DNA of 64,000 nucleotides. Origin: Microbacterium sp. RURRCA19A (GTDB lineage Bacteria; Actinomycetota; Actinomycetes; Actinomycetales; Microbacteriaceae). Positions 27,183-36,279 of this stretch are shown piece by piece. How positions within the stretch are numbered: the first letter of the stretch is position 1; each line of letters begins with the position of its first letter. The DNA is taken from NCBI RefSeq assembly GCF_900156455.1, contig NZ_FTNQ01000004.1:1-64000 (forward strand), given 5' to 3'. The position numbers and the translations under genes were made by a program. Under the pieces are notes generated by a model. It saw only the letters and a list, made by a program, of their open reading frames with translations. It was not told where the DNA came from and searched no databases.

Positions 27183-28187
27183 TCAGGGTCCCCGGGGCGC
27201 GTCCGGTCGGTCCTCCACGTCCCACAGCGTGTAGGAGGTCACCGAACCGGCCGGAAGCCCGAGATCCTCGTCGGCGGCCCGCAGGCTCGTCTCGACCCCC
27301 AGGATCCGACCCGAGTCGAGGGACACGAGGAGCGTGGCATCCGTGTTCGGTGTGCCCGTCGGGATCCCGCTGAATCCGATGGCGGCGCGCCCGACACGGT
27401 CGGTCGTGCGGCCGAGCAGTCGGAGGTCCGACGTGCTGCGCACGACATCGAGGAGGGCGGCCTCCTGCGCGTCACTGAACGTCCACTCGCCCAGCAGGCT
27501 CTGCGCCGCGATGATCGCGTCGCCGGACGTCAGGGGAGACGGCGGGCCGACCGCCGCGGTCATGACCTCCCGCATCCCTTCGACCGTCGCGGGTGGCGGC
27601 TGGCTCGAGAGCGGGTGGAACTGACCCCGTACGTACGACATGTCTCCCACGACCGTGCCCGGTGCGGGTCCGTCGGCGGGCACCGTGTCGCCGGCGGCGT
27701 CGGTCGACTCCGCCGTCGTCGTGACCACGGATCCCGAGAGATCGGCGTTCCACGACACGTCGACCCACTCGCGTCGGAACACCGTCGCGTCGGGGTCGCC
27801 GACGGAGACGCTGAAGAACCACCCCAGAGTGAGCGACCGGCGCACCGCGTCGTCGCGCCCGGGGTTCTGTGCGAGGCGATCCTGCGCGGCGGCGAGAAGT
27901 GCGGGCACGTCGTCGTCCACCGCCGAATACTGCAGCGGCGCGGGCGTCAGCGCGGTCGCCGTGGGAGCGGGCCACCAGACCACGGCGCCCACCACGAGCG
28001 CCACCACGGCGGCGACGGCGGCGGCGAGGCCCGGCAGCACGCGCCGACGCCCGCCACCGGTCGCGCGCGGAGGGCGGTCCAGGATCTCGCGGAGGCGTCG
28101 CTCGGCGGACAGGGGCACGGGCGCGTCCGACGGTGTCCGCGCGGGGTCGAGGGCGCGCAGCGCGCGCACCAGATCATCGTCGGTCAC
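27183..28187 (-). CDS. CU044_5270 family membrane protein, partner of an ECF sigma factor
   Basis: The 334-residue protein has a short cytoplasmic N-terminus (MTDDDLVRALRALDPART), one membrane helix (about 52 to 73) and a large external domain. This is the plan of the actinobacterial CU044_5270 family, whose genes follow ECF sigma factors and probably act as anti-sigma-type regulators. The ATG overlaps the end of the sigma gene by 14 bp. The N-terminal segment could hold the sigma factor, with the outer domain sensing the envelope; this is family-level inference. Confidence 0.8.
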   Translation of the reverse strand: MTDDDLVRALRALDPARTPSDAPVPLSAERRLREILDRPPRATGGGRRRVLPGLAAAVAAVVALVVGAVVWWPAPTATALTPAPLQYSAVDDDVPALLAAAQDRLAQNPGRDDAVRRSLTLGWFFSVSVGDPDATVFRREWVDVSWNADLSGSVVTTTAESTDAAGDTVPADGPAPGTVVGDMSYVRGQFHPLSSQPPPATVEGMREVMTAAVGPPSPLTSGDAIIAAQSLLGEWTFSDAQEAALLDVVRSTSDLRLLGRTTDRVGRAAIGFSGIPTGTPNTDATLLVSLDSGRILGVETSLRAADEDLGLPAGSVTSYTLWDVEDRPDAPRGP

Positions 28188-28689
28188 CGGGCACCTCCTC
28201 CCACGCGGCGGCGGAGTCCTGCAACGCGGGTCGCAACCGCGCGCGCACCCGGTTGAGGCGGGTCCACACGCTCCCCGGGCTGAGGGACATCACCACGGCC
28301 ACCTCTGCCGCGGAGAGCTCCTCCCAATAGGTCAGCCAGAGGATCTCCCGATCGCGAACGGGGAGTGCGCGGACGGCCTCCACCAGCCGTCGGGTCATCT
28401 CCGACTCGGGTTCCCCGGCGAGAGAGCGCACCTGGTGCTCGATGTGGGTCCACAGCGCCTCCTCCCGGTCCCGGCGTCGGTATTCGTTGGCGATGAGGTT
28501 GCGCGCCGTCCGGTAGAGCCAGGGCAACCCGAACGGCTCGGACGGGGTGCGCTTGCGCCAAGCGATCTCGAAACACTCCATCGTGAGATCGGCGGCCGCC
28601 TCGCGATCGGAGACCCGGCGCTCGATGAACCGTCGGACGCCGGTGTAATGCTCGCGGAACAGCCGGACGAACTCGATCTCGTCGTTCAT
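28174..28689 (-). CDS. ECF sigma factor
   Basis: The 171-residue protein has region 2 (LFREHYTGVRRFIERRVSD, then LTMECFEIAWRK and WLYRTARNLIANEYRRRDRE) and region 4 (ALPVRDREILWLTYWEELSA, then VAVVMSLSPGSVWTRLNRVRA). The ATG at 28,689 gives the usual start just before region 2. It forms an operon with the CU044_5270 membrane protein, which probably controls it. The regulon cannot be told from this window. Confidence 0.92.
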   Translation of the reverse strand: MNDEIEFVRLFREHYTGVRRFIERRVSDREAAADLTMECFEIAWRKRTPSEPFGLPWLYRTARNLIANEYRRRDREEALWTHIEHQVRSLAGEPESEMTRRLVEAVRALPVRDREILWLTYWEELSAAEVAVVMSLSPGSVWTRLNRVRARLRPALQDSAAAWEEVPGDRR

Positions 28690-28969
28690 GGGCGCGCGTT
28701 CCCGTGTGCTCGACGGGGCTGTGTCGCGCGCGCCCGGATCCTTACAGGGCGTCGCCGGGAAAATCTTCTCGAACCGGATGTAAGGAATCGCGGATGACGG
28801 ACACGACAGAGGTGGGGGCGGGCGTCCGAGCGACGCCCGACGGCCCGCACCAGGCGGATGTTCGGATCTGAGGCCGGCGGGTGAGGGGTTGCGTCGCATG
28901 GGGGTGGCGCAACCCCTCGAATCCTCGTGCACCCCGGGGTGTCGGAGCGCTCGGGTGGCGGTGCCGGCG

Positions 28970-29599
28970 TCACAGGTCGCGTTCGGGGTCGGCCCGCAGC
29001 CCGTCGAGCGCGAGTCGGACGATGTCGCGCCCGAGCCGGTCGCCGTCGACCTCGCCCTCGGGTCGGTACCACTCGACGACCGAGTTGATCATCCCGAAGA
29101 GCAGACGGGCGGCCACCGAGGACTCGACGTCGTCGCGGACGCCGCCCTCGGACTGCGCTTCCGCGACGAGGACGCCGATGCGATGGTCGAACGCGCGGCG
29201 GCGCACCAGCGCGGCCTGCTCGACCGGTCCGTTGCCGCGCACGCGGAGGAGAAGCGTGACCGCCGGCAGATGCGTCACGAGGACGTCGGTCGCGCGGCCC
29301 AGGACGAAACGCAGACGGTCCGTGGCGGACCCCGCGGTGGCGCCCGGCTCGCCGAGCACGGCCTCGAGGGCGTCGAGCGCACTGTCCAGCGCGACCGCCA
29401 ACAGCTCCTCCTTGGACGAGAAGTGGTGGTACAGCGCGGACTTCGTCACACCCAGGCGCGCGGCCAGGTCGGCCACGCTCGTGGCGTCGTACCCCTGCTC
29501 GTTGAACAGCCGCACGGCGACCGCGAGCATGCCCTCGCGGTCGTACCCGGGCCGACCGCGCCGCGCCGGGGGAGGAGACGGGGGGAGCGGACCGGTCAC
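28970..29599 (-). CDS. TetR-family transcriptional regulator
   Basis: The 209-residue protein has a TetR N-terminal HTH (REGMLAVAVRLFNEQGYDAT, then VADLAARLGVTKSALYHHFS) and a helical ligand-binding C-terminal domain. The start is the GTG at 29,599. The epimerase/dehydrogenase gene ends 34 bp upstream on the same strand, so they may be in one operon and the regulator may control that enzyme. The effector is unknown. Confidence 0.9.
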   Translation of the reverse strand: MTGPLPPSPPPARRGRPGYDREGMLAVAVRLFNEQGYDATSVADLAARLGVTKSALYHHFSSKEELLAVALDSALDALEAVLGEPGATAGSATDRLRFVLGRATDVLVTHLPAVTLLLRVRGNGPVEQAALVRRRAFDHRIGVLVAEAQSEGGVRDDVESSVAARLLFGMINSVVEWYRPEGEVDGDRLGRDIVRLALDGLRADPERDL

Positions 29600-29633
29600 G
29601 GTGCCCAGTGTGGCATCCGCGGACGTCCGCCGC

Positions 29634-30476
29634 TCAGCGGTGATCGCGCCACGAGTGCTGCGGCGCGTACCCCAGCAGGCGCCGGGCCTTGTCGATCGAG
29701 AGCAGGGTCCGGGTGTCGTCCAGGTCGGTCCGCGTCTCGACGTCGGGGAAGACCTCGGCCACGAGCTCCGCGTTCGGGCGGGTCATCACGGTGTCGGCGG
29801 CGGCGATGATGAACGTGTCGAATCCGGCGGGGGCGTTCTCGAGCGCACGCTGAACGGCCTGGGCGCCGTCGCGGGCGTCGATGTAGCCCCACAGGTTCCA
29901 CTTCCGCGTCCGGGCGTCGGCGTCGAACGGGAACTCGGCGTAGTCCTCCGGCACCATCACGTTCGAGAAGCGCAACGCGGTGATGGAGAGCGAGGGATGC
30001 CAGCGCACCAGCTCGGTCGCGAGACGCTCCTCCAGCACCTTCACCAGCGAGTACACCGACTCGGGGCGCGGGGCGTACTCCTCGTCGACCGGGATGTAGG
30101 GCGGGTCGATGTCGAACGGCAGACCCAGCACCGTCTCACTGGACGCGTACACGATGCGGTGGATGCCGAGGCGCACGGCTGCCCAGAACACGTTGAACGT
30201 GCTGGTCATGTTGTTGTGGAACGTCGCGATGTCCGACCGGATGCCGGGAGCCGGGATCGCTCCGAGGTGGACGAGCGCGTCCACACCGTCGTGCTGGTCG
30301 TTCACGCCCGCGAGGGCGTCGATGACCTGACCGTAATCGGTGAGGTCGACCTGGACGAACCCGGGTCCACGCTCGCCACGGAGGTCCAGGCCGATGACGT
30401 CGTGGCCCGCGGATCGCAGCTCGCGCGCGACGACGGTGCCGAGTTTGCCGGATGAGCCGGTGAGAGCGATGCGCAT
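29634..30476 (-). CDS. NAD-dependent epimerase/dehydratase (extended SDR)
   Basis: The 280-residue protein has the glycine-rich nucleotide site TGSSGKLG at the N-terminus. The active-site Ser lies in IVYASSETV and the YSLVK motif supplies Tyr and Lys. This is the extended short-chain dehydrogenase/reductase plan, acting on NDP-sugars or sugar acids; the overall look is closest to uronate-dehydrogenase-like members, but the substrate is uncertain. It lies just upstream of a TetR gene on the same strand. Confidence 0.85.
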   Translation of the reverse strand: MRIALTGSSGKLGTVVARELRSAGHDVIGLDLRGERGPGFVQVDLTDYGQVIDALAGVNDQHDGVDALVHLGAIPAPGIRSDIATFHNNMTSTFNVFWAAVRLGIHRIVYASSETVLGLPFDIDPPYIPVDEEYAPRPESVYSLVKVLEERLATELVRWHPSLSITALRFSNVMVPEDYAEFPFDADARTRKWNLWGYIDARDGAQAVQRALENAPAGFDTFIIAAADTVMTRPNAELVAEVFPDVETRTDLDDTRTLLSIDKARRLLGYAPQHSWRDHR

Positions 30477-30550
30477 GGGCGTCCTTCGATCGGGGGCGTG
30501 CTCACGACGTTACCGGCCGCCCGCCGCGACGAGGTCTTCCGACGGCCGAA

Positions 30551-30584
30551 GGGCCCGCGCCGTCGCGTGGTACGGCACGGGCCC
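30551..30584 (-). terminator. Hairpin after the Asp23/Gls24 gene
   Basis: A 13-bp stem with one mismatch (GGGCCCGCGCCGT against ACGGCACGGGCCC) begins about 14 bases past the stop of the minus-strand Asp23 gene. It could stop transcription of that gene. Confidence 0.6.
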
Positions 30585-30598
30585 GGGGCGGGGACGCG

Positions 30599-31003
30599 TC
30601 AGGCGACGCGGGTCTCCTGCGGCTCGTCGTCGTCGTCGCTCGGGATGTACACGTCCACGACGGTGACGTTGATCTCGGCGACCTTCATGCCGACGAGCTC
30701 GGTGATGGCCTGGTGCACGGCGGCACGGACGTTCGAGGCCACGCGCTGCAGCTGCTCGGGGTAGTCGACCTGGATGTCGATGTCGGCGGCGACCTCGGTC
30801 TCGCCCACCTCGACGCTCACGCCCTGGGCGTGGTCCTTGGCGCCGACGGCCTGACGGATGTTGCCGATGACGCGGGCCGCTCCGCCACCGAGGGCGTGCA
30901 CGCCCGGAACCGAGGCGGCGGCGATGCCGGCGACCTTGGCGACCACGGGGTCGACGATGACGGTCTTGCCGACCTCGGGGGTGGTGGGAGTGGTGGATGC
31001 CAT
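30599..31003 (-). CDS. Asp23/Gls24 family envelope-stress protein
   Basis: The 134-residue protein matches the Asp23/Gls24 domain: VAKVAGIAAASVPGVHALGG at the start, then VSVEVGETEVAADIDIQVDYPE and NVTVVDVYIP. Proteins of this family are abundant in Gram-positive stress responses and are thought to sit at the membrane. It is divergent from a sigma-factor gene whose downstream neighbour also looks Asp23-related, pointing to a common envelope-stress module. Confidence 0.9.
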   Translation of the reverse strand: MASTTPTTPEVGKTVIVDPVVAKVAGIAAASVPGVHALGGGAARVIGNIRQAVGAKDHAQGVSVEVGETEVAADIDIQVDYPEQLQRVASNVRAAVHQAITELVGMKVAEINVTVVDVYIPSDDDDEPQETRVA

Positions 31004-31122
31004 GAGTTCGTCCTTTCGTCAACCGTCCGCGCGCTTCGGGCGCGGGGTGTTTCGCTATGGGGACGCGCCGGGGTCGTGATTCGTCACGAACCCGACCTGG
31101 CAATCTGCTGACAGGAACAGGC

Positions 31123-31665
31123 ATGACCTCTTTGTCCACCGCGACCGACGCGTTCCTCGCGTCACGCGCGGCTGACGGTGATCAGATCGCCTTCGGAGTG
31201 CTCGTACGTCGCCACGCCCCGTTCCTCGTCGCCTTCGCCACGAAACTGACGGGCTCGCGCGCGGATGCCGACGACTGCGTTCAGGAAGCGCTCATCACCG
31301 CGTGGCGGCGACTGCCCGACCTCGCCGACCCCGAGAAAGTGCGCAGCTGGCTCACCACGATCGTCTCCCGCAAGGTGACCGACCGGATGCGCTCGCGGAA
31401 GATCTCCGAGCAGATCGACGAAGAGATGGTGTCGGTCGGGGATGACCCGGAGCGCTCGGTTGTGGCATCGTCGCAGATGGACGCGTTGAAGAAGGTCCTG
31501 GCCGATCTCCCCGAAGAACTGCGCGTCGTGTGGGTGCTCCGCGAGATCGGCGGCCACAGCTACGACGAGATCGCGACCGAGGTCGGAGAGACCGCCGCCA
31601 CCGTTCGCGGGCGGCTCGCCAGGGCGCGCAAGACCGTGTTGGAACGCATGCAGGAGTGGAGGTGA
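31123..31665 (+). CDS. RNA polymerase sigma factor (sigma-70/ECF type) linked to Asp23 genes
   Basis: The 180-residue protein has region 2 (LTGSRADADDCVQEALITAW, RSWLTTIVSRKVTDRMRSRK) and region 4 (LPEELRVVWVLREIGGHSYD, then IATEVGETAATVRGRLARAR). The ATG at 31,123 follows ACAGGAACAGG. Two Asp23-like genes follow at gaps of 4 bp and an overlap, while a third is divergent, so the sigma factor probably controls an envelope-stress regulon including its neighbours. Confidence 0.9.
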   Translation: MTSLSTATDAFLASRAADGDQIAFGVLVRRHAPFLVAFATKLTGSRADADDCVQEALITAWRRLPDLADPEKVRSWLTTIVSRKVTDRMRSRKISEQIDEEMVSVGDDPERSVVASSQMDALKKVLADLPEELRVVWVLREIGGHSYDEIATEVGETAATVRGRLARARKTVLERMQEWR

Positions 31666-31669
31666 TCGG

Positions 31670-32248
31670 ATGAGTGAGGACGTGGACGACGTGGACGACG
31701 TCGGCGGTTCGGGATACTCGCTCGAGGATCTCTCCGCGTATCTCGATCGAGGGCGCACCCCCCGGATCCTCGCGATCGAGCGCAACGCCGAATGTCAGGC
31801 CCTCTTGGGATCCATGGAGCGGATGGGCCGTCTCTCGCGCGAGATCGTCGACGAGCAGGCCTCGGAACCGCTCGCGGAGTCCTGGTACGACGAGATCATG
31901 CGCGAGGTGATGCGCGAGTTCCGCGCCGGCCGGGACATCCCCCTGACCCGCACGGCGGACGGAACGCAGCTCGTCGTCACCGAGGGCGCCCTCTACGAAC
32001 TGATCCGCACGGTCGGCGACGATGTCGCCGGCGTCCTGGTCGGCCGCGTGCGCATCGATCAGCCGGAGCCCACCGATGCGCTCGACGTGCGGGTGACGGT
32101 GAGCGTGCTGTTCGGATATCCGATGCAGCGCACCGTGGACCTGATGCGCGACGGCATCCGTGCCGCGATCGAGCGTCATGGCGAGCTGAGGGTGGGGCGC
32201 GTGGATGTCACCGTGGGTGATGTGCACGTCGACGTGGAGGACGAATGA
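31670..32248 (+). CDS. Asp23/Gls24-related protein with N-terminal extension
   Basis: The 192-residue protein opens with an acidic stretch and a helical part (residues about 15 to 85, including YSLEDLSAYLDRGRTPR). It ends in an Asp23-like domain (LVVTEGALYELIRTVGDDVA, VRVTVSVLFGYPMQRTVDLM, VDVTVGDVHVD). The ATG lies four bases after the sigma factor stop. The N-terminal part is close in spirit to anti-sigma-factor helices, so it could hold the preceding sigma factor; that is inference from gene order. Confidence 0.75.
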   Translation: MSEDVDDVDDVGGSGYSLEDLSAYLDRGRTPRILAIERNAECQALLGSMERMGRLSREIVDEQASEPLAESWYDEIMREVMREFRAGRDIPLTRTADGTQLVVTEGALYELIRTVGDDVAGVLVGRVRIDQPEPTDALDVRVTVSVLFGYPMQRTVDLMRDGIRAAIERHGELRVGRVDVTVGDVHVDVEDE

Positions 32249-32565
32249 TGACGGAAACCGCTGCCGATCTCGCGCCGCGCATCGACTTGGCCGTGACCGC
32301 TGTCGCCGGTGTCCGGGAGTCCTACTCGGCGCGACCGGTCGTGGCGCGCGCGTACGAGCGGATGGCCGAGGTCGAGGGATCCCTGTCGGCGGTCGACGAG
32401 AAGGACGGGGCGCGCGCGGTCACCGTCTGCATCGGCGTGTCGTCGGACGACGACAGCGCGGCGGTCGCGTCGGCGGTCGCCGACGCCGTGCGCCAGGCCG
32501 GGGCCGACGCTCCCGCGGACACCGTCCGTGTCCGGGTCGCGCGCCTGGTGGCACCTCGATCCTGA
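32245..32565 (+). CDS. Small protein, third member of the sigma/Asp23 operon
   Basis: The 106-residue protein (MMTETAADLAPRIDLAVTAV) has a short alpha/beta fold reminiscent of half an Asp23 domain (VTVCIGVSSDDDSAAVASAV, VRVRVARLVAP). It starts four bases before the previous stop, so it is translationally coupled. No motif identifies a function. Position suggests a subunit or modulator of the Asp23 assembly. Confidence 0.65.
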   Translation: MMTETAADLAPRIDLAVTAVAGVRESYSARPVVARAYERMAEVEGSLSAVDEKDGARAVTVCIGVSSDDDSAAVASAVADAVRQAGADAPADTVRVRVARLVAPRS

Positions 32566-32639
32566 GCGATCTCGCGGCCACCTCACGGCGCCGCGCAATA
32601 CGCTGAGAGGACCGAACTCTCACCCCCCACGGAGGTCGC

Positions 32640-33488
32640 ATGACCGCGCAGCCCGTCATCGCCGTCACCGGATCCACCGGAGCCGTGGGAGGGCGCGTGG
32701 CCCGCGACCTCGCGGCCCGGGGCATCCTGCAGCGTCTGCTCGTCCGCGACGCGTCGCGCGCGCCCGAGCTCGCGGGTGCCGAGGTCCGCGTCGCCGGATA
32801 CTCCGACGCGGATGCCGCGGTCGCCGCGCTCGCCGGGGTCGAGACGTTGTTCATGGTCTCGGCGTCCGAGTCCGCCGACCGGGTCGAGCACCACCGGACG
32901 TTCGTCGAGGCCGCCGCGCGCGCGGGCGTCCGGTCGATCGTCTACACGTCGTTCCTCGCCGCGGCCCCCGACGCCGTGTTCACCCTGGGACGGGACCACG
33001 CCGCCACGGAAGAGATCATCCGCGCCTCGGGGATGTCGTGGACGTTCCTCCGGGACAACTTCTACATGGACATGATGGAGCTCTTCGCGGGCGATGACGG
33101 CGTCATCCGCGGCCCCGCGGGCGGCGGGCGCTGCTCCCTCGTGTCGCGGTCCGACGTGGCGGCGACGGCGGTGGCGGTCCTTCTCGACCCGGCCGCCCAC
33201 ACCGATACGGCGTACGACCTCACCGGTCCGGAGGCCCTGACGCTCGCCGAGGTGGCGGAGAAGATCTCCGCCGTCCGGGGTCATCCGGTGCGCCATCTCG
33301 ACGAGACGCTCGACGAGGCGTACGCCTCGCGTGCGGTCTACGGGGCGCCGCCGTGGCAGGTCGACGCCTGGGTGAGCACGTACACCGCGATCGCGAGCGG
33401 CGATCTGGCGCGCGTGTCCGGCGACGTCGAAGCTGTGACCGGCCGCCCCGCGCAGAGCTTCGACGAGTTCCTCGGCGCCGTCGCGTGA
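32640..33488 (+). CDS. NmrA/QOR2-like NAD(P)H-binding protein
   Basis: The 282-residue protein has an N-terminal Rossmann motif (VTGSTGAVGGRVARDLAARG) and the plan of atypical SDR proteins such as quinone oxidoreductase 2 and NmrA, lacking the classical YxxxK pair. Members reduce quinones or sense the NADP pool. The ATG at 32,640 follows a GGAGG site. It stands alone and is followed by a hairpin shared with the convergent metI gene. Confidence 0.85.
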   Translation: MTAQPVIAVTGSTGAVGGRVARDLAARGILQRLLVRDASRAPELAGAEVRVAGYSDADAAVAALAGVETLFMVSASESADRVEHHRTFVEAAARAGVRSIVYTSFLAAAPDAVFTLGRDHAATEEIIRASGMSWTFLRDNFYMDMMELFAGDDGVIRGPAGGGRCSLVSRSDVAATAVAVLLDPAAHTDTAYDLTGPEALTLAEVAEKISAVRGHPVRHLDETLDEAYASRAVYGAPPWQVDAWVSTYTAIASGDLARVSGDVEAVTGRPAQSFDEFLGAVA

Positions 33489-33524
33489 ACGGTCGCGCCG
33501 CCGGAACGCGGCGACGCGACCGTT
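33488..33524. terminator. Bidirectional hairpin between the NmrA-like gene and metI
   Basis: AACGGTCGCG and CGCGACCGTT form a perfect 10-bp stem exactly between two convergent stops. It can serve both transcripts. Confidence 0.65.
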
Positions 33525-33528
33525 CGGG

Positions 33529-34227
33529 TCAGCGGCGGAGGATCCGGCGCGCGATCCGGTTCCCGAGGAACTGCGCCAGCTGGACGAGCACGATGATGAT
33601 GCCGATGGCGATCCACATCGTGAGGAAGTCCCACCTGCGGAAGCCGTAGGTGAGGGCGAACGAGCCCAGGCCTCCCGCGCCGACCGCGCCCGCGACGGCG
33701 GTCATGTCGACGATGGCGACCACGACGAACGTGTACCCCAGGATGAGCGGGCCGAGCGCCTCGGGGACGAGGAGCGTTGCGATGATGCGCCAGGGTCCGG
33801 CGCCCGCGGCTCGTGCCGCCTCGATCACACCGGGGCTGATCGTGACCAGGTTCTGCTCGACGATCCGTGAGAATCCGAACGTCACCGCGATCGAGAGAGG
33901 CACGACCGCGGCCGTGGTGCCGATCGCCGTCCCGACCACCGCCGCCGTCACCGGGGACAGCGCCAGGATCAGCACGATGAAGGGGATCGGACGGAACACG
34001 TTCACGAAAAGGTTCAGCACCACGTTGACCGCGCGGTTCGGGAGCACCCCGCCCGTACGGGTGACGTAGAGCGCGAGTCCGAGGAGAAGTCCTCCGATCC
34101 CGCCGAACACCATGGTCAGCAGCACCATCGTGAGGGTCTGACCGATCGACTCGAGCAGGATCGGTCCGTACCGGTCCCAGCTCCACTGCGTCGCGGCGGG
34201 AACGATCAGAGCACTGAGTGTCGTCAT
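33529..34227 (-). CDS. metI: Methionine ABC transporter permease
   Basis: The 232-residue protein has five to six membrane helices and the permease loop EAARAAGAGPWRIIATLLVP (EAA motif) that contacts the ATPase. This is the size and pattern of MetI permeases importing D/L-methionine. It overlaps the metN stop by ATGA and is the last gene of the metQ-metN-metI operon. Confidence 0.92.
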   Translation of the reverse strand: MTTLSALIVPAATQWSWDRYGPILLESIGQTLTMVLLTMVFGGIGGLLLGLALYVTRTGGVLPNRAVNVVLNLFVNVFRPIPFIVLILALSPVTAAVVGTAIGTTAAVVPLSIAVTFGFSRIVEQNLVTISPGVIEAARAAGAGPWRIIATLLVPEALGPLILGYTFVVVAIVDMTAVAGAVGAGGLGSFALTYGFRRWDFLTMWIAIGIIIVLVQLAQFLGNRIARRILRR

Positions 34228-35246
34228 CGTGCCACCTCCTCGACACGGGTGACCGCGCGCAACTGCGCGATCACGGCATCCACCGATTCATCCGACCCCG
34301 TCAGCTCGACCGTGAGCGAGCCGAAGGACCGCTGCTGTAGGGAGCTGATCCCCCCGTACAGCAGCTCGAAGGTCACGCCCGCGCTCGCCGCGCGCGACAG
34401 GATGCCGCCGATCCCGGCGCCGTCCACGACGTCGGCGATCACGATGCGACCCGGATGTGCCTCGCGCAGTCGCGCGAGGTCCTCGGTGCCCGGGCGGTCG
34501 TGCAGCGCCGTGGAGACGAACGCCCGCCCGGTCTCGGAGGTCGGTTCGGCGAAGACGTCGAACGCGGTCCCCGTCTCGACGATCCGCCCGGCGCTGAGGA
34601 CGGCGACCCGGTCGGCGATCGACCGGACGACGTCCATCTCGTGCGTGATGACCACCACCGTGACGCCCAGTTCGCGGTTGACGCGGCGGAGCAGGTCGAG
34701 CACGTCCGCCGTGGTCGCCGGGTCCAGGGCGCTCGTGGACTCGTCCGCCAGCAGGATCGGGGGAGAGGTGGCCAGAGCGCGCGCGATCCCGACCCGTTGC
34801 TTCTGACCCCCCGAGAGCTGGTCGGGGTAGGCGTGCGCACGGTCGAGCAGCCCCACGAAGTCCAGCAGCTCGGCCGCACGCTTCTCGCGGTCGGCCTTCG
34901 ACCAGCCCGCGACCTTCAACGGGTAGATGACGTTGCCGGCGACCGTGCGGGAGGCGAACAGGTTGAACTGCTGGAAGATCATCCCCGTCCGGCGGCGGAT
35001 CGGGCGCACCTGCCGCTCGGGCAGGGTCGAGATGTCGACGCCGTCGACCACGACCGTGCCCGAGGTCACCCGTTCGAGCCCGTTGATCAGGCGCACCAGG
35101 GTGCTCTTGCCCGCACCGGACTGGCCGATGACGGCGAAGATCTCTCCCGCGGCGATCTCCAGGTCGACACCGTCGAGCGCGGTGACGGTGCTGCCGTCGA
35201 CGTCATACGACTTGGTGACGCCCGAGAGGCGGATGAGTGGCGGCAT
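34224..35246 (-). CDS. metN: Methionine ABC transporter ATP-binding protein
   Basis: The 340-residue protein has Walker A (GQSGAGKST at about 41 to 49), the signature LSGGQKQRVGIARAL, Walker B (ILLADESTSALD) and the switch His in VVVITHEMD. Residues about 265 to 335 form the C-terminal NIL domain that binds methionine and shuts the transporter off when the amino acid accumulates inside. It starts six bases after the metQ stop. Confidence 0.95.
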   Translation of the reverse strand: MPPLIRLSGVTKSYDVDGSTVTALDGVDLEIAAGEIFAVIGQSGAGKSTLVRLINGLERVTSGTVVVDGVDISTLPERQVRPIRRRTGMIFQQFNLFASRTVAGNVIYPLKVAGWSKADREKRAAELLDFVGLLDRAHAYPDQLSGGQKQRVGIARALATSPPILLADESTSALDPATTADVLDLLRRVNRELGVTVVVITHEMDVVRSIADRVAVLSAGRIVETGTAFDVFAEPTSETGRAFVSTALHDRPGTEDLARLREAHPGRIVIADVVDGAGIGGILSRAASAGVTFELLYGGISSLQQRSFGSLTVELTGSDESVDAVIAQLRAVTRVEEVAR

Positions 35247-35252
35247 GCGGGA

Positions 35253-36203
35253 TCAGGCCCCCGCTTCCTTCTGCTTCTCGATCTGGGCGAGCCACTCGCG
35301 CACCTGCGCCGGCTTCTCCTCGACGATGCGGGCAGTTCCGCTGGACTCGGACACGACGATGTCGGTCACGCGCGGGTCGTGGTACGCCTCCCAGACCTTC
35401 TGGTAAACGGGGTTGTCCTCCTCGCCGGCGCGCGAAGCGATGATGTTGATGTACGGCCAGCTGTTCGCGTCGGAGGGGTCGACCGAGAAGATCGCCTTGT
35501 CGATGATCCCGGCGTCCGTGGCGAAGTTGTTGTTGACGATCGCGGCCGCGATGGACGGGTCCTGGAGAGCGGGGGCGGTGAGCGAGGCGTCGACCGGCTC
35601 GACCTTCACGCGGCTGGTGACGATGTCGGCCGGGGTCGGGGTCGTCGCGTCGTTCAGCGTCAGCAGCCCCGCGGACTGCAGCACCTTCAGCGCGCGCGCC
35701 TGGTTGGTGGCGTCCTGCGGGACGGCGACGCGGCCGCCCTCGGGGATGTCGGCGACGTCGGAGTACTGCTCCGAGTAGATCGGGAGGGGCACGATCAGGG
35801 TCGGCCCGACGACGGCGAGACCGTCGCCCGTGGCGACGTTGTGGTCGGACAGGTAGTCGATGTGCTGGAAGGCGTTCAGGTCGATCGATCCGTCGGCCAG
35901 CGCGGGGTTCGGCGTCTCGTAGGAATCGAACGCGACGACCTCCAGGTCGATCCCCTCCTCCGCCAGGATCTCCTTCAGGACAGGCCAGTGGCCCTGGGCC
36001 GCGTCGGTCGTTCCGAGGCGCACGGTGGTGCGTTCACCGCCCGCCGCGGGGGTGTCGGACGACGCGAACAGGCGCGGGATGAGCAGGGCTCCCGCGACGA
36101 CGACGGCGACCGCGACGATGGCGATCGCGGCGTACAGTCCGCCGCGGCGGCGGGGCTTGGAGGGAAGGGTGGGCCCGGTCGGGCCGCTCGTGCTGTCACT
36201 CAT
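35253..36203 (-). CDS. metQ: Methionine-binding protein of the NlpA/MetQ family
   Basis: The 316-residue protein carries an NlpA lipoprotein-type domain (VRLGTTDAAQGHWPVLKEIL, ALADGSIDLNAFQHIDYL, IIASRAGEEDNP). Instead of a lipobox cysteine it has a basic cytoplasmic start and one membrane helix (about 23 to 47), so it is probably an uncleaved membrane-anchored binding protein. The ATG has an AAGGAG site seven bases upstream. First gene of the operon; its promoter region is shared with the divergent cysteine genes. Confidence 0.92.
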   Translation of the reverse strand: MSDSTSGPTGPTLPSKPRRRGGLYAAIAIVAVAVVVAGALLIPRLFASSDTPAAGGERTTVRLGTTDAAQGHWPVLKEILAEEGIDLEVVAFDSYETPNPALADGSIDLNAFQHIDYLSDHNVATGDGLAVVGPTLIVPLPIYSEQYSDVADIPEGGRVAVPQDATNQARALKVLQSAGLLTLNDATTPTPADIVTSRVKVEPVDASLTAPALQDPSIAAAIVNNNFATDAGIIDKAIFSVDPSDANSWPYINIIASRAGEEDNPVYQKVWEAYHDPRVTDIVVSESSGTARIVEEKPAQVREWLAQIEKQKEAGA

Positions 36204-36279
36204 GGTGGTCTCCTTGGTGCATCGCCCGGTTCGGGCGTCCGAGCACGGTACGCAGACCTCTGCGGCATCCCCAAGTCGC

